Source of the DNA: Acidobacteriota bacterium
Lineage (GTDB): Bacteria; Acidobacteriota; Vicinamibacteria; Vicinamibacterales; CAVVIG01
DNA: 64,000 bases
Reading direction: 5' to 3'
Assembly (NCBI GenBank): GCA_018268955.1
Contig: JAFDVO010000004.1
Coordinates: 124,001 to 188,000 of the forward strand
The translations under genes and the position numbers were made by a program. This document shows, in pieces, positions 1-8,805 of this stretch. Positions within the stretch are counted from its first letter, which is position 1. Every line of letters starts with the position of its first letter. The notes below the pieces were generated by a model. The model saw nothing but the letters and a program-made list of their open reading frames with translations, had not been told where the DNA came from and searched no databases.

Positions 1-942
1 AACCTCGGCACCCACTCCGTGTTCGATCTCGCCAGGGTCGCTGCGGAACTCCTCGGCATGCCGTGGGACAAGGTCGAGGTCGCGTGGGGCAACACGAGCA
101 AGCACCTGCCCTACTCCTGCCTCTCGGTCGGCAGCCAGACGACGCACGCGATGACGCGCGCCAACCACGCCGCGGCGATGGATGCCAGGCGCAAGCTCCA
201 GGAGATCGCGGCACGCACGCTTGGCGGGAATCCCGAAGACTATGAGCTCGGCGGCGAGCGGGTGTTCCGACGCGGCAGTCCCACGCGTGGACTCTCCTAC
301 GCCGAGGCTGCCACGCGGGCGATTGCGCTCGGCGGCCCGTTCGACGGCCACGCGCTGCCGGAAGACATCCACCCGACGACGAGAGCCGCCGCGACGGCGC
401 TGGCCGGGCTGGGGCTGATGGGCGTGGCGAAGGACACCTACCCTCACGACGGCACCACCTATTCGTTCGTTGTCGGGTTCGCGGAGGTCGAGGTCGATCT
501 CGAAACGGGGAAGCCGACGCTCGTCGACTACCTGGGGATGGCTGACATCGGCACCGTGATCAACCCGCGCAGCATGGTGGCGCAGGTCTGCGGCGGCAGC
601 TGCCTCGGGATCGGTCACGCGCTCACCCAGAAGTGGGTGTACGACCCGCACTATGGGGTGCCGCTGGCGAAGCGCTTCCACCACACCAAGCCGCTCACCA
701 TCCTCGATGTGCCGTCCCGGATGCATGCGGACGCCGTCGGGCTGCCGGATCCCGAGACGCCTGTCGGTGCGCGCGGCGTCGGTGAGCCGCCGGTGGGCGC
801 TGCCTACGGGGCGGTGATGAACGCGATTGCCAGCGCCGTCGGCGTCGACGCGTTCCGCCGGGCGCCGGTCACATCGGACGTCCTGCTGATGACGCTCGAG
901 CACGGCGGGCGCCAGCACGCGCCACTGCAGGCGCACCTGTAG
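1..942 (+). CDS. Xanthine dehydrogenase-family molybdopterin-binding subunit, C-terminal part
   Basis: This is the C-terminal part of a large molybdenum hydroxylase subunit of the xanthine/aldehyde oxidase family, which binds the Mo-molybdopterin cofactor and hydroxylates its substrate. The reading frame is open from base 1 (residues NLGTHS precede the first possible start at 19), so the 5' end lies outside the window. Recognisable elements are the VAAELLGMPWDKVEVAWGNT segment of the second Mo-binding domain, the stretch ending CGGSCLGIGHAL, and GARGVGEPPVGAAYG near the end, which holds the conserved active-site Glu (GxGE). The (2Fe-2S) and FAD partner subunits are not visible. The substrate cannot be inferred. 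The next gene is convergent, 35 bp away. Confidence 0.9.
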   Translation, partial: NLGTHSVFDLARVAAELLGMPWDKVEVAWGNTSKHLPYSCLSVGSQTTHAMTRANHAAAMDARRKLQEIAARTLGGNPEDYELGGERVFRRGSPTRGLSYAEAATRAIALGGPFDGHALPEDIHPTTRAAATALAGLGLMGVAKDTYPHDGTTYSFVVGFAEVEVDLETGKPTLVDYLGMADIGTVINPRSMVAQVCGGSCLGIGHALTQKWVYDPHYGVPLAKRFHHTKPLTILDVPSRMHADAVGLPDPETPVGARGVGEPPVGAAYGAVMNAIASAVGVDAFRRAPVTSDVLLMTLEHGGRQHAPLQAHL

Positions 943-977
943 GGCACGTCCGACGAGGACGCGCCCAGCGGCTCCGC

Positions 978-3227
978 TCAGCGCAGCACGTCGAACAGGT
1001 GCGAGTACTTGATGATGAATGCGCGGTTCACGGGGCCGAGCCCGTTGAACGCCTCCGTGTCGTTGTAGACCACGTAGAGGCCGGTCGCCGCGTCACGCTG
1101 CCAGTTGAAGCGCAGGTTGGTCGACCAGCGGCGCGTGACGTCGTTGTACTGGATCAGCGCCTGCGCATTCACCATTGGCGAGAAGTTGTAGGCGAACCGG
1201 AAGCTCCCGAGGTTCGTCTGGAAATCGCCCTGGGGCAGGTGGATGTCGCTGATCGTCCAGCGGATGCTCGACGTGAACGCGGCCCCCTTCCGGATGTTGA
1301 GCTGCGGTGCCCAGCTGTTCTGCGTGCCTGAGAGGAAGCCACCGACATTGTACGAGCCGCTCACCGAGATCCACTTGCGGCGATCGGTGTTGAACAGTCC
1401 TGCGGCGTAGGGGCTCCGGTAGCTGCCGGCCGGCACCGTCACCGAGCGGCCGCCGCTCCTGTAGACGGTGAACGGCTGGCGCAGCCCTTCCCACTGCACG
1501 TTGACGGCCGGGCTGACGCTGTAGCCCTTCTCGAAATCCCACGCGTTGTCGACGTGCAGCGTCGCCGTCTCCTGGAAGCCGTCGAAGCCCCAGAAGCTCT
1601 CGTAGCTGTAGTGCGGACGCCACTCACGCAGGCCGTGCCTGGTGAGCCATGGCGTGCGGACGTTCTCGTACCACCCCGTGAAGAACTGCCGGAAGCCATC
1701 GCCTGGCCGCTCCAGGAAGCCGACCTCCGGGTTGAAGTCGGCGCCGACCTCCGTGTACTCGTAGAACGTACGGCGCGCCCGCGTCTGGTACTGGATGCCG
1801 CTGCTGAAGGCGTGTTCGCTGCTCGTGGCGCCTGGCGTTTCGGTGCGTGCCGCGAAGCCGGTCCAGGTCCACTTCTCGCCCATGCCCCACTTGCCGTCCA
1901 CGCCCCAACTGCGGTTCCAGTTGTCCTTGCCGGCCAGGTCTCCGGTCCCGACGCGGCTCACGAACATCGCGCCGACGCTCGAGCGGTTCGGCAGGTCCTT
2001 GGCGACGCGAAAGGCGCCGAAGTTGTTCGCGGCGACGCTGCCGACCGACTCGGTCTGCATGTCGAGCGCACCGATGTTCACGCCGGCCACCTTGCCCGAC
2101 AGGCGTGCGCCCCCCCTGATGGGGACCAGCGTGCCGCTGTCGGTGATGCCGATGCGGCGGCTGAAGAAGAGATCGATCTCACCGTTCTTGCCGACGGCGA
2201 ACAGCCCGCGGTTCTCGAGGAAGAACGGACGCTTCTCCGGGAACAGCAGGTTGAAGCGCGTGAGGTTCACCTGCTGCTCGTCCACCTCGACCTGCGCGAA
2301 GTCCGTGTTGTAGGTGAGGTCCAGGTTCAGGCTCGACGTGACCCCGATCTTGGCGTCGACGCCCCAGTTCGCGTCACGCTCCGTCTTGCTCCCGGGCGTG
2401 AAGTTGCGGTTCGCGGAGCCAAGCGCGTACGGCATCACCTTGAAGTTCCTTGGGGCCGCAACGTTCAGATCGCGAAGTTCGCCGGCCGACGACAGGCGCG
2501 TGATGTTGTAGACACGCGTCAGCGGCGACCAGTAGACCTGCTCCCGCTTCCGCTCGATGGAGCGCGCGAAGTTGAGCCCCCACACCTGCGGCGGGGGGCC
2601 GTAGCGCAGGGTGCGGAGCGGAATCATGAACTCCGCCGACCAGCCCTTGTCGGTGATCTTCGTCTTCACGTCCCACGCGCCGTCCCAGTTGACGTTGAGG
2701 CCGCCGCCCGATCCGCCGCCCGTACGCCCGAGCGCGGGCGCGCCGGTCGACTGCTGCTCGCCCTCGTTCCGCACCTGTGCGTCGTACTGCATCCCGACCG
2801 GGGTCGTGCCGAAGATGAACCCGTTCTGGCGGTCGTGGTACGTGTCGAGGATCAGCTGGAACGAGTCCTGACCGCTCAGCGCCGAGTCGCGCCGCGCGTC
2901 CGAAGTGACGATGTGCGAGGGGTCGCTGTCATAGGCCATCACGCCGACGTAGATCGCGCGGTCGTCGTAGAGAATCCGCACCTCGGTCGGCTCCGTGGCC
3001 GGCTGCCCTTCGGACGGCTCGGTCTGCACGAAATCGGTGATCGGCGTCGCCTGCTGCCAGACACGCTCGTCGAGCACACCGTCGATCGACGGCGCTTCGC
3101 CAGTGCGGGTGGCCGTCGCGCGGCGGCCAGCCGCCGCGGCACGCTGAGCTGGCTGGGCAAATGCGGGGATCGACGCGGCAAGCGCCAGCGCCACGGATGC
3201 GACAGTTCGGACAGTACTCACGCACAC
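978..3227 (-). CDS. DUF5916 protein with N-terminal CBM9-like domain (outer-membrane barrel)
   Basis: The 749-residue exported protein starts at a GTG. It has a signal peptide (about residues 1-25, ending AFAQ). A CBM9-like carbohydrate-binding region follows (about 45-230, with GEAPSIDGVLDERVWQQA). The rest is a beta-rich DUF5916 region that probably forms an outer-membrane barrel, and it ends in alternating aromatic strands typical of barrel C-termini. Such proteins are frequent in Acidobacteriota and Bacteroidota; their substrate is generally unknown. The gene is convergent with the oxidase gene and lies downstream of three beta-propeller genes on the same strand, separated by a 225-bp gap with short repeats. 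Family assignment is firm; the function in glycan binding or transport is inference. Confidence 0.82.
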   Translation of the reverse strand: MCVSTVRTVASVALALAASIPAFAQPAQRAAAAGRRATATRTGEAPSIDGVLDERVWQQATPITDFVQTEPSEGQPATEPTEVRILYDDRAIYVGVMAYDSDPSHIVTSDARRDSALSGQDSFQLILDTYHDRQNGFIFGTTPVGMQYDAQVRNEGEQQSTGAPALGRTGGGSGGGLNVNWDGAWDVKTKITDKGWSAEFMIPLRTLRYGPPPQVWGLNFARSIERKREQVYWSPLTRVYNITRLSSAGELRDLNVAAPRNFKVMPYALGSANRNFTPGSKTERDANWGVDAKIGVTSSLNLDLTYNTDFAQVEVDEQQVNLTRFNLLFPEKRPFFLENRGLFAVGKNGEIDLFFSRRIGITDSGTLVPIRGGARLSGKVAGVNIGALDMQTESVGSVAANNFGAFRVAKDLPNRSSVGAMFVSRVGTGDLAGKDNWNRSWGVDGKWGMGEKWTWTGFAARTETPGATSSEHAFSSGIQYQTRARRTFYEYTEVGADFNPEVGFLERPGDGFRQFFTGWYENVRTPWLTRHGLREWRPHYSYESFWGFDGFQETATLHVDNAWDFEKGYSVSPAVNVQWEGLRQPFTVYRSGGRSVTVPAGSYRSPYAAGLFNTDRRKWISVSGSYNVGGFLSGTQNSWAPQLNIRKGAAFTSSIRWTISDIHLPQGDFQTNLGSFRFAYNFSPMVNAQALIQYNDVTRRWSTNLRFNWQRDAATGLYVVYNDTEAFNGLGPVNRAFIIKYSHLFDVLR

Positions 3228-3400
3228 CCTTTACAAGGAATCAGGCAAACCTTCATGAACATCACGTGCTGAAGCCGCAAATTTTACACGGAGACTTCGT
3301 CAGCCGCGCGTAAGGTTCACCGAAATGGGCGGGATTCTCGAGGCGGGTGCCGGCAGGCCTGCGAAGGCGCGCCGGAAGCGATGCTCCCGACGCGCCAGTA

Positions 3401-3440
3401 CTTCTGACTTCTAACGTCTCACGTCTAACGTCTAACGTCA
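3401..3440. repeat. Intergenic TCTAACG-type short tandem repeat
   Basis: Imperfect copies of a heptanucleotide (TCTAACG, with a TTCTGAC variant) lie between two minus-strand genes. The same unit recurs at 20.46-20.51 kb and 30.86-30.93 kb. It has no coding potential and no spacer structure. Confidence 0.75.
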
Positions 3441-3452
3441 GCTCCCTGCCGC

Positions 3453-4643
3453 CTAGCGGCTGGTCGACGTCGGCCAGACCACGCCCATCTCCTTGCGCGG
3501 CACCGCACCGATCCCCTTGGCGACGAACTTCTGCACGCGCCGCCCCTGGTAGGTCTCGGTTGTGTAGAGGTTCCCCTTCGAGTCGATCGCGATGCTGTGG
3601 ATCGAGTAGAACTGGCCCGGGTAGTGCCCCCCCTCGCCGAAGTTGTAGACCTCCTGCAGCGACTGGCGGTCGATGATGCGAATCTTCGAGTTCCGCCCGT
3701 CGGACATGAAGATGTACTTCTGCTGCGGGTCCTTCGAGAACGCCACGTCCCACACCGAGCCGTCACCCAGCGAGTCCTTGGCGTACTGCTGTTCCTTGAC
3801 GAACTTCCCGTCCTTCGTGAACACCTGCATGCGGTCGTTCACGCGGTCGCAGACGTAGACGAACCCGTCGACCGACAGGTCGGCGCAGTGCACCGGGTTG
3901 CGGAACTGCTGCGCGAGCGGCGCATTCGGGTTGTAGCGGCCGAGGTCCTTGTCGTCCGGCTTGTTGCCGTATGCGCCCCAGAACCGCTTGAACTGCCCAG
4001 TGTCGGCATCCATGACGACAACGCGCTTGTTGCCGTAGCCGTCGGCGACGTAGACCTCGTTCGCCTTCTCGTCGACGAACACCTTGGCCACCTGGAAGAA
4101 GTGGTCGGTGGCGTTGCTGTCGGCCTTCACGCCCTTCTTGCCGAACTGCTTCACGAACTTCCCGTCGCGCGTGAACTTCAGCACGAGGCCGTCGGTGCCG
4201 CCGTTGCCGCCGATCCAGACAAAACCCTTCGTGTCGGCATAGATGCCGTGATTCGAGTCAGGCCAGTCGTACCCCTGGCCCGGGCCGCCCCAGGCGTGGA
4301 CGACGTTGCCGGCCTGATCGAATTCGATGATGGGCGGCGCCTTCTTGCAGCACTCGCCGGTGGGTGGGTTCTGGTCCGCCGCGGCTTCGACCGGATCCAG
4401 CGAGTCGTTGCGATGGATGATCCAGACATGGTCCTGGTTGTCCACCCAGACACCGATGGTCTGGCCGATGTACCAACCATTCGGCAGCGGCTTGGGCCAC
4501 ATCGGATCCACTTCGAACCTGGGCGCGGTGATACCGGCCCCGCCCGCCTGCGCCGATGCCCGCTTCTCGAACACGCTCTGGCCGATGCCGAGCGCGGCGA
4601 GGAGGGCGATGAATCCTGCCCCGATGAATACGTTCCGCTTCAT
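3453..4643 (-). CDS. PAL-like NHL six-bladed beta-propeller protein (paralog 1)
   Basis: A 396-residue secreted protein with a signal peptide (about 1-32) and NHL-type propeller blades. It resembles the lyase half (PAL) of peptidylglycine alpha-amidating monooxygenase, which cleaves peptidyl-alpha-hydroxyglycine on a zinc site. Residues matching PAL's site by position in the motifs are His132 (SNHGI), His252 (NPVHCAD) and His349 (SIHSIAID) as candidate Zn ligands, Tyr203 (VADGYGNKR), Arg78 (IIHR) and Arg267 (CDRVNDR). A vicinal Cys98-Cys99 pair (ECC) is shared with both neighbouring paralogs. It is one of three tandem propeller genes, with copper monooxygenase-like genes 4 kb away. Actual lyase activity is unproven; an alternative is a generic secreted NHL oxidoreductase or lactonase. 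Confidence 0.8.
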   Translation of the reverse strand: MKRNVFIGAGFIALLAALGIGQSVFEKRASAQAGGAGITAPRFEVDPMWPKPLPNGWYIGQTIGVWVDNQDHVWIIHRNDSLDPVEAAADQNPPTGECCKKAPPIIEFDQAGNVVHAWGGPGQGYDWPDSNHGIYADTKGFVWIGGNGGTDGLVLKFTRDGKFVKQFGKKGVKADSNATDHFFQVAKVFVDEKANEVYVADGYGNKRVVVMDADTGQFKRFWGAYGNKPDDKDLGRYNPNAPLAQQFRNPVHCADLSVDGFVYVCDRVNDRMQVFTKDGKFVKEQQYAKDSLGDGSVWDVAFSKDPQQKYIFMSDGRNSKIRIIDRQSLQEVYNFGEGGHYPGQFYSIHSIAIDSKGNLYTTETYQGRRVQKFVAKGIGAVPRKEMGVVWPTSTSR

Positions 4644-4668
4644 CTCGTCTTCTCCTCTCGACGCCCGC

Positions 4669-5886
4669 TCAGCGCCCGGCTACGAACTTCTGCACGCGCT
4701 TGCCGTGGTGCTGCTCGCCCGTGTAGACGTTGCCCTTCGAGTCGACCGCAATGCTGCCCACCGCCAGGAAGCGCCCGGGCTGCCGGCCGCCCTGCCCGAT
4801 GGAGCCCACCTCGTTCAGCGACGCGCGGTCGAGAATCCGCACCTTCTTGTTCTGGCCGTCGGCCACGAACAGGTAGCGCTGCTGCGCGTCGTTCGAGAAC
4901 GCCACATCCCACACGGATCCGAACGACGACACCGCGCCGAACTGCCCGCCGACGACGGCGCCGCCCGTGTTCTTGGCGATGATCGCTTCCTTGACGAACT
5001 TGCCGTCCTTGCCGAAGACCTGGATGCGGTTGCTGGTGCGATCGCAGACGTAGACGTTGCCGTCCTTTGCGATGTCGATGCAGGTGACGTCCCGGAACTG
5101 GCGCGCGGGCGCGGCATTCGGGTCGTACGCGCCAGGGTCGGCACCGGGCTTCTCGCCGTAGGCGCCCCACGCGCGCTTGAATTTCCCGCTCTCACTGTCG
5201 AACACCGCGATGCGGCGGTTGCCGGTGTCCGCGACGTAGACCTCGTTCGCCGCGGTATCCACCGCCACGGCCGCCGGCCTGCTCAGCGCGTCGTCTCCGG
5301 TGCTCTGGCCCGGCTTGCCGATCTGGAGGAGGAACTGGCCGGACTTCGAGAACTTCAGGACGTGCGCGTCACCTGGTGCGGCCGCGCCGGCGCCCGCACC
5401 GGCGCCACGCCCGCCGGCGCCCGCTGGAGGCGTGACCAGCCCGGCCGCCGTGATCCACACGTTTCCCTTGCCGTCGACCGCGAGGCTGCCGGGAGACTGC
5501 GGCCACGTGTAGCCCTGGCCGGGACCGCCGAAGCTCGAGACGACCTTGCCGGTCGCATCCAGTTCGAGGACGAACGGCGCGGCGGTGCAGCAGACGCTCG
5601 ACGTCGGAGGCGTGAGCATCATGCCCTTCTCGTTCGCCTCGAGGGAGTCGCCGCCCCGGTGAACGACCCAGACATGATCCTGCGCGTCGACAGCAACGCC
5701 GGTGATGGACCCGAACACCCAGTGGTTCGGCAGTGGCTGCGGCCAGAGCGGCTCGACCCGGTACGCGGGCGCGGCGGCCGCTCCCGTGCGCGCCTGCGCA
5801 TGAACCACGGGCCCCGCCAGCGCAACGGCACACGCGCCCGCGGCCAACGCGCCGGCGGCAATGCCTACTTTCGAGAATGGCTTCAT
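4669..5886 (-). CDS. PAL-like NHL beta-propeller, metal-site-degenerate paralog 2
   Basis: A 405-residue secreted propeller homologous to its two neighbours. The start at 5886 is chosen because a strong ribosome-binding site (GGAGGAGGG) lies just upstream and a signal peptide (MKPFSKVG... to HAQA) follows directly; longer frames run into the upstream terminator. The fold is kept (Cys99-Cys100, CDRTSNR, FGGPGQGYTWP). All three candidate zinc histidines of the paralogs are replaced: NHGI becomes PGSL, PVHCAD becomes VTCID, and IHSIAID becomes VGSIAVD. The DGYGN tyrosine is lost by a deletion (DTGN). A Gly/Ala-rich insert sits at about residues 155-171. It probably lacks the lyase-like chemistry and may be a binding or scaffold paralog. 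Confidence 0.78.
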   Translation of the reverse strand: MKPFSKVGIAAGALAAGACAVALAGPVVHAQARTGAAAAPAYRVEPLWPQPLPNHWVFGSITGVAVDAQDHVWVVHRGGDSLEANEKGMMLTPPTSSVCCTAAPFVLELDATGKVVSSFGGPGQGYTWPQSPGSLAVDGKGNVWITAAGLVTPPAGAGGRGAGAGAGAAAPGDAHVLKFSKSGQFLLQIGKPGQSTGDDALSRPAAVAVDTAANEVYVADTGNRRIAVFDSESGKFKRAWGAYGEKPGADPGAYDPNAAPARQFRDVTCIDIAKDGNVYVCDRTSNRIQVFGKDGKFVKEAIIAKNTGGAVVGGQFGAVSSFGSVWDVAFSNDAQQRYLFVADGQNKKVRILDRASLNEVGSIGQGGRQPGRFLAVGSIAVDSKGNVYTGEQHHGKRVQKFVAGR

Positions 5887-5917
5887 ATCCCTCCTCCGTA
5901 GGCGGGGGAGTATATAT

Positions 5918-5958
5918 AAAAAAGGCGCCGAACCCTTTCGGATTCGGCGCCTTTTTTT
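5918..5958. terminator. Bidirectional Rho-independent terminator
   Basis: A perfect 9-bp stem (5924-5932 with 5943-5951, GGCGCCGAA) with a 10-nt loop is flanked by a T-run at 5952-5958 and an A-run at 5918-5923. It can therefore terminate on both strands. On the minus strand it separates the 6059-7258 propeller gene from the 4669-5886 gene, which must have its own promoter. Confidence 0.85.
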
Positions 5959-6036
5959 GGCTCTGGGCTCTGGGCTGCTGGCTCTCGGCATGGACGGCTT
6001 CACGACTGAGGCCGACCACGCCCGAAGGCTGCAGTC

Positions 6037-6054
6037 GGGAGCCCGAAGGCTCCC
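6037..6054 (-). other. Stem-loop just after the 6059-7258 stop codon
   Basis: GGGAGCC and GGCTCCC form a 7-bp stem with a CGAA tetraloop, starting 5 bp beyond the stop codon of the minus-strand propeller gene. There is no T-run, so it is more likely an mRNA 3'-end stabiliser or a repeat hairpin than a terminator. Confidence 0.45.
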
Positions 6055-6058
6055 GCGC

Positions 6059-7258
6059 TTAGCGGGTCGTCGGGAAGACGATGCCCTGGTCCTGCTTCGT
6101 CACAGGGCGCAGGCCCTTGTAGACGAACTTCTGGACGCGCTTGCCCTCGTAGGTTTCCGTCGTGTAGATGTTGCCCTTCGAGTCGGTCGCGATGGAGTGC
6201 ACCGCGTACCAGCCGCCCGGCTGACGGCTGCCGTCGCCGAAGCTGGTGAGGATCTCGAGCGACTGACGATCCATCACGTACACCTTCTCGTTCGAACCAT
6301 CGGCGAGGTAGATGTACTTCTGCTGCGGATCCTTCGAGAAGGCGATATCCCACACCGCACCGTCGCCGAGGGTCTTCGGCTTGATGCGCTGTTCCTTCAC
6401 GAACTTGCCGTCCTTCTGGAAGACCTGGATGCGGTCGTTCACGCGGTCGCAGACGTAGACGAAGCCGTCGTTGGAGGGCTCGGCGCAGTGGACCGGGTTG
6501 CGGAACTGGCGGATGAGCGGAGCGTCCGGGTTGTAGCGGCCCATGTTGGTGTCGTCCGGCTTCTCGCCGTACGCGCCCCAGTACCGCTTGATCTTGCCGG
6601 TGTCGAGGTCGATGACCGCCACGCGCTTGTTGCCGTAGCCGTCAGCCACGTAGCCCTCGTTCGCCTTCTCGTCGAGCGAGACCTTCGCGACCTTGTTGAA
6701 GGCCCAGGTGTCGTTGCTGCCGGCGTTCGCGTACGCGAAGCCGAACTGCTTGATGAACTTGCCGTCCTGGGTGAACTTCAGGATGTGGCCGTCGTTGCCG
6801 CCGTTGCCACCAATGTAGACGTTGCCCTTCGAATCGGGCGTGATGCCGTGGTTCGACTCAGGCCACTCGTAGCCCTGGCCAGGGCCGCCCCAGCCCGCGA
6901 CGAAGTTGCCGGTCGGGCCGTCGAACACCATGACGGGCGGAGCCGCCACGCAGCATTCGGACATCGGGGGGTTCTGCGCCGCGTAGATCTCCTTGCGATC
7001 GAGCGTCGCCGCACCACGATGAATGATGTAGACGCGGTCCTTGTTGTCCACGCCCAGGCCGATGACGTTGCCGTACAGCCAGCCCTTGTTGAGCGGCTTC
7101 GGCCACATCGGGTCGACTTCGAAGTACGGCGCCTGCACGGCAGCCTTGCCCTGCGCGGCAGCAGCCTTTTCCATCATGCTCTGCGCCACGCCGAGCGTCG
7201 CGAGCGCGCCGACGAACGTCGCCCCCACGAACAGATTCTTCCTGCTCATTCCCCTCAT
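6059..7258 (-). CDS. PAL-like NHL six-bladed beta-propeller protein (paralog 3)
   Basis: A 399-residue secreted propeller. The start at 7258 is preceded by GGAGG at a 7-nt spacing; a second in-frame ATG (MSRKN) lies three codons in. The signal peptide spans about 1-36. The PAL-like site is complete: candidate zinc ligands His137 (SNHGI), His257 (NPVHCAE) and His354 (AVHSIATD), with Tyr208 (DGYGN), Arg81 and Arg272 (CDRVNDR), and the paired Cys102-Cys103. It is closer to the 3453-4643 paralog than to the degenerate one between them. Its transcript ends at the bidirectional terminator. The catalytic role in hydroxyglycine-type cleavage is inferred from motif matches only. Confidence 0.8.
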   Translation of the reverse strand: MRGMSRKNLFVGATFVGALATLGVAQSMMEKAAAAQGKAAVQAPYFEVDPMWPKPLNKGWLYGNVIGLGVDNKDRVYIIHRGAATLDRKEIYAAQNPPMSECCVAAPPVMVFDGPTGNFVAGWGGPGQGYEWPESNHGITPDSKGNVYIGGNGGNDGHILKFTQDGKFIKQFGFAYANAGSNDTWAFNKVAKVSLDEKANEGYVADGYGNKRVAVIDLDTGKIKRYWGAYGEKPDDTNMGRYNPDAPLIRQFRNPVHCAEPSNDGFVYVCDRVNDRIQVFQKDGKFVKEQRIKPKTLGDGAVWDIAFSKDPQQKYIYLADGSNEKVYVMDRQSLEILTSFGDGSRQPGGWYAVHSIATDSKGNIYTTETYEGKRVQKFVYKGLRPVTKQDQGIVFPTTR

Positions 7259-7373
7259 CCTTTAGCCTCCGGCTCTCCCCAAAGCTTCGCGGTGGAGGGC
7301 GTCAGTATACATAACCCGGCACAGCCTTGCGAACGGAATGCTATCCCACTATCCTTGAGGCCTTTAGGGACTC

Positions 7374-8705
7374 ATGATGCAGGGTTGGTACGGCTCGTGG
7401 CGCCGCTTCGCGGCCGCCGGTCTCCTCGCGATCGCCTGCGCCATCCCGGCGCTGCTCTCCGCGCACGAAATCCCGAACGACGTCACCATCCAGAGCTTCA
7501 TCAGGGCCGACGGCTCCGAACTGAAGCTGCTGGTGCGCGTGCCGCTCATCGCGATGCGCGACATGACGTGGCGCTTCAAGGGCCAGGACATCATCGACCT
7601 CGAGCGCTCGGCACAGGCGCTGCACGACGCCTCCACGCTCTGGGTCGGCGACGATGTGACGGTCTACGAGGACGGGCGGAAGCTCGGACCGCAGACCGTC
7701 GCGGCCGTGCGCGCCACGCCTGCGGAGGATCGATCGTTCGAGAACTACGACTCGGCGCTGGCGCTGCTCACCGCGCCCCAGACCGACGCGGATGTGACGG
7801 TGGCCACCGGCTACCTCGATCTCCTCTTTACCTATCCCATTCAGTCCGCGTCATCGCGCTTCTCGATAGAGCCGAAGTGGGGGCGCCTGGGCCTGCGGGC
7901 GGTCACCGTGATGCGCCTGATCCTCGGGGACGGCACCGTGCGCGCGTTCGAGGTCACGGGCAACCCCGGCGTGGTGGACCTGGATCCGCGCTGGATTCAG
8001 GCGGCGTGGCGGTTCGTGAAGCTCGGGTTCGAGCACATCCTCGACGGCACGGATCACCTGCTGTTCCTCTTCTGCCTGGTGATCCCCTTCCGCCGGTTCC
8101 GATCGCTCATCACGATCGTCACGGCGTTCACGGTCGCGCATTCCATCACGCTGATTGCGTCGGCCTACGACCTCGGCCCGGATGCGCTCTGGTTCCCCCC
8201 GCTGATCGAGATGCTCATCGCGACCTCGATCGTCTACATGGCGCTCGAGAACATCGTCGGTGCCAGCCTGCACCGGCGCTGGCTCATCACCTTCGGCTTC
8301 GGCCTGGTGCACGGCTTCGGCTTCTCGTTCGCCTTGAAACAGACGCTGCAGTTCGCCGGATCACACCTGCTGACGTCGCTGCTGTCGTTCAACGTCGGGG
8401 TCGAACTCGGGCAACTGCTGGTGCTGCTGCTCCTGCTGCCGGCGCTGGACTTCCTGTTCTCGCGCGTGGTGCAGGAGCGCATGGGCACGATCATCCTGTC
8501 CGCGCTGGTGGCCCACACCGGCTGGCACTGGATGACGGAGCGCTACGGCGTCTTCTCGCAGTATCCGGTCACGATGCCGGAGTTCACGCCGGCCTTCATT
8601 GCCGAACTGCTCCGGTACGCGATGGCGCTCGTGGCGCTCGCCGGCATCCTCTGGGCTATCTCGGCCTTCACCAAATCGCGCGACGACGCCGAGGCGACGT
8701 CCTGA
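7374..8705 (+). CDS. HupE/UreJ-family membrane protein
   Basis: A 443-residue protein with a signal peptide (cleavage near SAHE), an extracytoplasmic region to about residue 210, and a polytopic C-terminal half of about seven helices. The membrane part carries the HupE/UreJ signature: HILDGTDHLLFLF, VTAFTVAHSITL, HGFGFSFAL and FNVGVELGQL. Classical HupE/UreJ proteins are linked to nickel or cobalt supply; long forms with an N-terminal soluble domain are common in Acidobacteriota and are not known to be nickel transporters. No hydrogenase or urease genes are visible, so the substrate is open. Two ATGs are adjacent (7374 and 7377). The gene is divergent from the propeller genes and convergent with the copper oxygenase gene. 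Confidence 0.82.
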   Translation: MMQGWYGSWRRFAAAGLLAIACAIPALLSAHEIPNDVTIQSFIRADGSELKLLVRVPLIAMRDMTWRFKGQDIIDLERSAQALHDASTLWVGDDVTVYEDGRKLGPQTVAAVRATPAEDRSFENYDSALALLTAPQTDADVTVATGYLDLLFTYPIQSASSRFSIEPKWGRLGLRAVTVMRLILGDGTVRAFEVTGNPGVVDLDPRWIQAAWRFVKLGFEHILDGTDHLLFLFCLVIPFRRFRSLITIVTAFTVAHSITLIASAYDLGPDALWFPPLIEMLIATSIVYMALENIVGASLHRRWLITFGFGLVHGFGFSFALKQTLQFAGSHLLTSLLSFNVGVELGQLLVLLLLLPALDFLFSRVVQERMGTIILSALVAHTGWHWMTERYGVFSQYPVTMPEFTPAFIAELLRYAMALVALAGILWAISAFTKSRDDAEATS

Positions 8706-8710
8706 CGCCC

Positions 8711-8801
8711 AAGGCTTCGGGCTGCGGGCTGCGGGCTCTGGGGCCGTCGGCTCTGGGCCTGAAGCCGAGCACGCCGGGAGCCTGAAGCCGGGAGCCTGAA
8801 G
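8711..8801. repeat. Intergenic GGGCTCT / CCTGAAGCC-type repeats
   Basis: Imperfect short units (GGGCTGC, GGGCTCT, then GGGAGCCTGAAGCC copies) fill the gap between two convergent genes. The same word family occurs at 5960-6055, 30200-30310 and 48460-48475. Confidence 0.65.
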
Positions 8802-8805
8802 CCCC

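Noticed and set aside
7374-8705. Nickel transporter for a hydrogenase or urease
   Set aside because: The HupE/UreJ signature is present, but no hydrogenase, urease or nickel-handling gene is visible, so only the family name is reported.
5861-8785. A 974-codon plus-strand open frame and similar long antisense frames (for example at 1554-3272, 22040-23539, 37996-40137, 41694-43430)
   Set aside because: They lie opposite genes with clear domains and motifs, have Arg/Val-rich compositions without any family signature, and are expected in high-GC DNA.
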